This document shows, piece by piece, positions 24,305-26,664 of a stretch of DNA of 26,664 bases; position 1 is the first letter of the stretch, and each line of letters starts with the position of its first letter. The position numbers and the translations under genes are program-made. A model generated the notes under the pieces. The model was not told the DNA's origin, ran no database searches, and saw only the letters and a list, made by a program, of their open reading frames with translations. The DNA is from a virus: the IMG/VR virus record IMGVR_UViG_3300008050_000259, positions 1-26,664 of that record. One strand, given 5' to 3'.

Positions 24305-25116
24305 TGGCTATTACTACAGCACCCAGTGCCTTTTATGGGCACCAAAACATTACCCGTAAAGTATTACTTGGTTTTTTAGATTTTTTAAATGGTAGAATAT
24401 TTGTTGAACGATTTGATGATACTGGAGCAATCTATAGATATATAAAAGTCCCATTACATTCATCCTCAAGAGAGAGATTTTTCCACATAGTAAAATCAAG
24501 TACAGTGGTTAATAATTCAACATCAAATGAAATTGAGTTGAATAATATCCTTCCAAGAATTGCTGTCAACATATCAGGAATGACTTATGATAGCACAAGG
24601 AAAGTACCAAAACATAATAAGATAAAAGGAAGCGCAGGCGTAGTTGGGGATGGAAGTGTTCGTTCAGTTATGGCACCAGTCCCTTATAAATTAGACCTTG
24701 AACTTTCAATCCTCACAAAAACTATAGATGATAACTTCCAAATTATTGAACAAATCGTTCCCTATTTTGCGCCAAGTTTCTCTATGGATATCCAATTATT
24801 AAGTGACTTTGACCCTCTGAGTGTCCAATATACATTGATTTCAGTAACACCAGATAGTACGGATGAATATGCTATAACAGATGAACGATTGTTTCTTTCA
24901 ACGATGTCATTCACTGTGAATGTGATGTATTATTATAACAGGGCCAGCGTTGGTACTATAAAGGAAATGATCGCAAATTTTCATATTGGAAAGGAAGGTT
25001 CAGAAGACTACAAGAAAATCAAAAAATATGAATTGGTAGCACAAAACATATCACCCATCACATCTATAGAGAATAGAGGAGATGAGCCAATGACATTATC
25101 ACAAACGGAGTATTAG
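24304..25116 (+). CDS. 15: gp15-like tail terminator (sheath stabiliser)
   Basis: This encodes 270 aa against 272 in T4 gp15. The ATG overlaps the gp14-like stop. Aligning features are FYGHQNITRKVLLGFLDFLNGRIFVER at the start (cf. FYNSSFRRYATLMGDLFSNIQIKR), a IKVPLHSSSRERFF turn (cf. IRVPITYASKEHFM), ILPRIAVNISGMTYD (cf. ILPRINLHLVDFSYN), PYKLDLELSILTKTIDDNFQIIEQIVPYF (cf. PIKMIYELSIFTRYEDDMFQIVEQILPYF), and a C-terminal LSTMSFTVNVMYYYN. The match is strong. gp15 forms a hexameric ring that ends the tube and sheath and binds the neck. Confidence 0.88.
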   Translation: MAITTAPSAFYGHQNITRKVLLGFLDFLNGRIFVERFDDTGAIYRYIKVPLHSSSRERFFHIVKSSTVVNNSTSNEIELNNILPRIAVNISGMTYDSTRKVPKHNKIKGSAGVVGDGSVRSVMAPVPYKLDLELSILTKTIDDNFQIIEQIVPYFAPSFSMDIQLLSDFDPLSVQYTLISVTPDSTDEYAITDERLFLSTMSFTVNVMYYYNRASVGTIKEMIANFHIGKEGSEDYKKIKKYELVAQNISPITSIENRGDEPMTLSQTEY

Positions 25117-25124
25117 GAGAAAAA

Positions 25125-25559
25125 ATGGCTAGCATAAAATTTTCAACAGAAATCACAATCACAGATAGTAATACAGGGTCATTGACCTTCAGTACAGCAA
25201 ACACTACTACATTCACAGCAAAATCAGATATGGAGTATGCTATCACTGCTGATACTGAACAGATTATTTTCAATCCTACGTCTGATACATCAGAACCTTC
25301 ATCAGACTTTGATTTTCTATATATCACATCATCTGCTGAGTGTGAATTGGAGATTGAGACTGATACGGGCGCTGATGTTGGACGAGAAATGATTGTTGTA
25401 ACATTGGCAGCAAATACACCATTCGTATTAGGTTCAGACGCAAGCAAGGCAAATATCACTGCTTTTGATGGATTTGGTGGTACTGCTGATGTGATAGATA
25501 AGATAACAGCAAAGGCTGGAAGTGCTGATGCCACACTAAGAGCAATCATAGTAACATAG
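25125..25559 (+). CDS. Small beta-rich virion protein, unknown
   Basis: This encodes 144 aa behind a strong TAGGAGA site nine bases past the previous stop. It is rich in Thr, Ser, Ala, Asp and Ile, has no Trp, and shows alternating strands: ITITDSNTGSLTF, EYAITADTEQIIF, FDFLYITSSAECELEIE. PFVLGSDAS and a Gly-rich GFGG turn follow. This fits a small surface or decoration protein, but I do not recognise a family. It lies between the tail terminator and the leader-bearing small genes, so a head or neck location is possible. There is no signal peptide. Confidence 0.65.
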   Translation: MASIKFSTEITITDSNTGSLTFSTANTTTFTAKSDMEYAITADTEQIIFNPTSDTSEPSSDFDFLYITSSAECELEIETDTGADVGREMIVVTLAANTPFVLGSDASKANITAFDGFGGTADVIDKITAKAGSADATLRAIIVT

Positions 25560-25569
25560 AGGAAATAAT

Positions 25570-25773
25570 ATGAACAATTTCAAAAAAATGATTAGAGAAG
25601 CATATTCAAAAGAATTAGATGATGCTTCAATGGAATTAGAAAGAGCATTCAATAAATATACCGAAATCATAAAAGATGAATTTGTTGACACAAAGGATGG
25701 TAAAAAGAAAGTTCTTAGTATTTCAAAATTCAGAAAAACATTATATTCTTTCATGAAGGAGAATAAATTTTGA
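25570..25773 (+). CDS. Small putative internal head protein with capsid-targeting leader (NNF type)
   Basis: This encodes 67 aa behind GAGGAAATAAT. The N-terminus MNNFKKMIRE places F at 4, hydrophobic residues at 7-8 and E at 10. This is the same spacing as the T4 capsid targeting sequence MKTYQEFIAE, after whose Glu the gp21 protease cuts ((I/L)-x-E). Here I-R-E is at 8-10. The mature part would be 57 residues, helical and mixed charge, ending SFMKENKF. It could be an injected internal protein or a scaffold-core component. The leader nearly repeats at 26543. The stop overlaps the next gene's TTG start. Confidence 0.65.
   Translation: MNNFKKMIREAYSKELDDASMELERAFNKYTEIIKDEFVDTKDGKKKVLSISKFRKTLYSFMKENKF
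25756..25772 (+). promoter_or_regulatory. Ribosome site supporting the TTG start at 25770
   Basis: AAGGAGA (25756-25762) lies seven bases before TTG (25770-25772). The encoded leader equals that of the ATG-started gene at 26236, which confirms this start. Confidence 0.8.
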
Positions 25774-26225
25774 AATCATTCAAGGAACTGCTTGCTGAAG
25801 AGATTTTACTCGAACTATTTGATAAACCACTTCCATTCTCTTGGGAAGAAATAACACCAAATTCTTGGTATGCTAGTTTCAAAATTGATAAACAGCATTA
25901 TGGAGTTGATATTTATATAACGAATGATTCTCCAGACCCTGATATTGAACAGGGTTGGGAGATTGTTTTTGGTGTAGGGAAAGATAGAATGGGTTTAGAT
26001 ATTGGTATTCTCAATACTGGTAATGAAATTAAAGTGTTTTCCACCGTCGTGGCAGCAATTAAAGAATGGTACAAATTAAATAAAAACCATCCGTTTTGGT
26101 TTTCTGCTAAAGAACCAAGTAGGGTAAAATTATACAAAGCATTCGCCAGATTAATAAAAAAGGAAATTGGAAGAAGTCATAAATTAATTAAGAAGAAAGA
26201 GACATATTTTGTATTTAACACATAG
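25770..26225 (+). CDS. Putative internal head protein with capsid-targeting leader (KSF type)
   Basis: This encodes 151 aa from a TTG overlapping the previous TGA. The first ten residues, MKSFKELLAE, line up with the T4 leader MKTYQEFIAE, and L-A-E at 8-10 fits the prohead protease rule, so cleavage after E10 would leave ~141 residues. The body is a compact alpha/beta protein: PFSWEEI....WYASF, GVDIYITNDSP, GWEIVFGVG, VFSTVVAAIKEWYK, then HPFWFSAKEPSRVKLYKAFARLIKK and YFVFNT. I recall this SAKE..SR..LY end from small proteins of other large myoviruses, function unknown. It may be packaged and injected to act on the host early. The first 31 bases after the first T are repeated exactly at 26237. 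Confidence 0.65.
   Translation: MKSFKELLAEEILLELFDKPLPFSWEEITPNSWYASFKIDKQHYGVDIYITNDSPDPDIEQGWEIVFGVGKDRMGLDIGILNTGNEIKVFSTVVAAIKEWYKLNKNHPFWFSAKEPSRVKLYKAFARLIKKEIGRSHKLIKKKETYFVFNT
25771..25801 (+). repeat. 31-bp exact direct repeat, copy 1 (leader sequence)
   Basis: The bases are identical to 26237-26267 and cover codons 1-10 of both KSF-type leaders. The sequences after the repeat are unrelated. Confidence 0.95.
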
Positions 26226-26235
26226 AGGAAAATTT

Positions 26236-26472
26236 ATGAAATCATTCAAGGAACTGCTTGCTGAAGATATAGAACCACCCATCAAGAGAACAGAAAAACG
26301 AGTATGTGAGATGTGTTCAAAAGATATAGTTCATAATGTTGATAAACACAAACACACAAAAAAGGCAATGAAGAATAATGGAAAAGCCATTCTTATAGAT
26401 GGTAAAACCTATTGTCTTGAATGCCTTGCTGGAACGATCAAGAGAAATAAAGTAAAAAATATTGATATTTAA
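26236..26472 (+). CDS. Small zinc-ribbon protein with capsid-targeting leader (KSF type)
   Basis: This encodes 78 aa from the ATG at 26236 (GAGGAAAATTT upstream); the open frame extends back to 26209, but this ATG has the ribosome site and the shared leader. Residues 1-10 are MKSFKELLAE, as in the previous gene, with predicted prohead-protease cleavage after E10. The mature part has C24-x2-C27 and C60-x2-C63 with a His/Lys-rich loop (H33, H38, H40) between, giving a likely four-Cys zinc site, and a basic end (KRNKVKN). Such a small basic zinc protein could bind nucleic acid or a host factor after injection; that is inference. Alternatively it is a cytoplasmic protein and the leader match is an accident, which the exact DNA repeat makes unlikely. 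Confidence 0.7.
   Translation: MKSFKELLAEDIEPPIKRTEKRVCEMCSKDIVHNVDKHKHTKKAMKNNGKAILIDGKTYCLECLAGTIKRNKVKNIDI
26237..26267 (+). repeat. 31-bp exact direct repeat, copy 2 (leader sequence)
   Basis: This is the second copy of 25771-25801, coding the same ten-residue leader. Confidence 0.95.
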
Positions 26473-26510
26473 CACATTTTACTTGACATATAATATTTAT
26501 TATGCTCTAC

Positions 26511-26518
26511 TATAAATA
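26511..26518 (+). promoter_or_regulatory. T4-type late promoter core TATAAATA
   Basis: This is an exact match to the T4 late consensus in the only intergenic gap after 9817 longer than a few bases (26473-26542), 24 bases before the ATG at 26543. Transcription would start a few bases downstream. T4 late promoters need the gp55 sigma and no -35 box. The octamer also occurs by chance in coding DNA (939, 16201), so position is the main support. Confidence 0.55.
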
Positions 26519-26542
26519 TAACAACACACAAGAGCAAATATT

Positions 26543-26664
26543 ATGAACAATTTTAATAGAATGATTAAAGAAGACATAAACGAGAGTTTTTCATCCTCTA
26601 TCAGTTCTTGGGTTAATAAGATAAAAGAACCAATAGTCAAAAGGAATTTGGTAAAAATGTATGC
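26543..26664 (+). CDS. Start of a further leader-bearing putative internal protein (partial)
   Basis: Only the first 40 residues are in the window. The leader MNNFNRMIKE closely repeats MNNFKKMIRE of the gene at 25570, in DNA as well as protein, again with E at position 10 and I-K-E fitting the prohead protease site. The sequence then runs Ser-rich (SFSSSISSW) into a basic helix (NKIKEPIVKRNLVKMY). It has its own late-type promoter upstream. The upstream bases AAGAGCAAATATT give only a weak ribosome site. Confidence 0.65.
   Translation, partial: MNNFNRMIKEDINESFSSSISSWVNKIKEPIVKRNLVKMY

Noticed and set aside
26209-26235. Earlier start for the zinc-ribbon gene
   Set aside because: It has no ribosome site and overlaps the previous gene. 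The shared leader begins at 26236.
26483-26494. Sigma-70 promoter TTGACA with TATAAT
   Set aside because: TATAAT follows TTGACA directly instead of after ~17 bases. Other -10-like boxes give spacers of 12, 19 or 22 bases. The late-type octamer is the better call.
1-26664. TAG recoded as an amino acid
   Set aside because: TAG ends at least seven genes here, directly before good starts, and does not occur inside the long frames.

Overview
The window is the virion-structure module of a contractile-tailed phage (myovirus) distantly related to T4. Every gene is on the + strand, packed end to end with ATGA-type overlaps and gaps of a few bases. The DNA is AT-rich, roughly one third G+C by eye. No tRNA, CRISPR array, insertion sequence or replication gene is visible. 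The host cannot be told from the sequence. T4 kinship rests on protein patterns matching gp8, gp19, gp26/gp51, gp48/54, gp53, gp27, gp5, gp14 and gp15 from memory, and on one intergenic octamer equal to the T4 late promoter core.

Layout. (1) 1-7100: end of one structural protein, then a giant 1701-aa gp7-like wedge candidate and a gp8-like wedge candidate. These carry repeated surface modules. (2) 7103-8795: three consecutive tail-tube-fold proteins. (3) 8808-9793: a gp26-like hub assembly protein with a short ORF in the -1 frame that looks like its C-terminal extension. (4) 9818-12316: a tape-measure candidate with helical repeats and an 18-nt minisatellite. (5) 12325-17089: gp48/54-like tube cap, gp53-like wedge, gp27-like hub, then the central spike split into an OB-fold protein and a beta-helix protein separated by one in-frame TAG. 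(6) 17093-23721: four unrecognised proteins, including a large protein with carbohydrate-binding-like domains. (7) 23714-25116: gp14-like neck and gp15-like tail terminator. (8) 25125-26664: a small beta-rich protein and four short genes. The four short genes share a ten-residue leader ending in Glu that aligns with the T4 capsid targeting sequence, which suggests internal head proteins cut by a prohead protease and injected with the DNA.

How it works together. Hub (gp27-, gp5-, gp26-like), wedge (gp53-, gp7-, gp8-like), tube initiation (gp48/54-like), tape measure, neck and terminator would assemble one contractile tail. Sheath, main capsid, portal, terminase and gp25/gp6-type wedge proteins are not in the window. 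The strongest leads are the capsid-targeting-leader gene cluster (25570 onward), the probable -1 frameshift in the gp26-like gene, the TAG-split spike, and the tandem tube-protein triplication.
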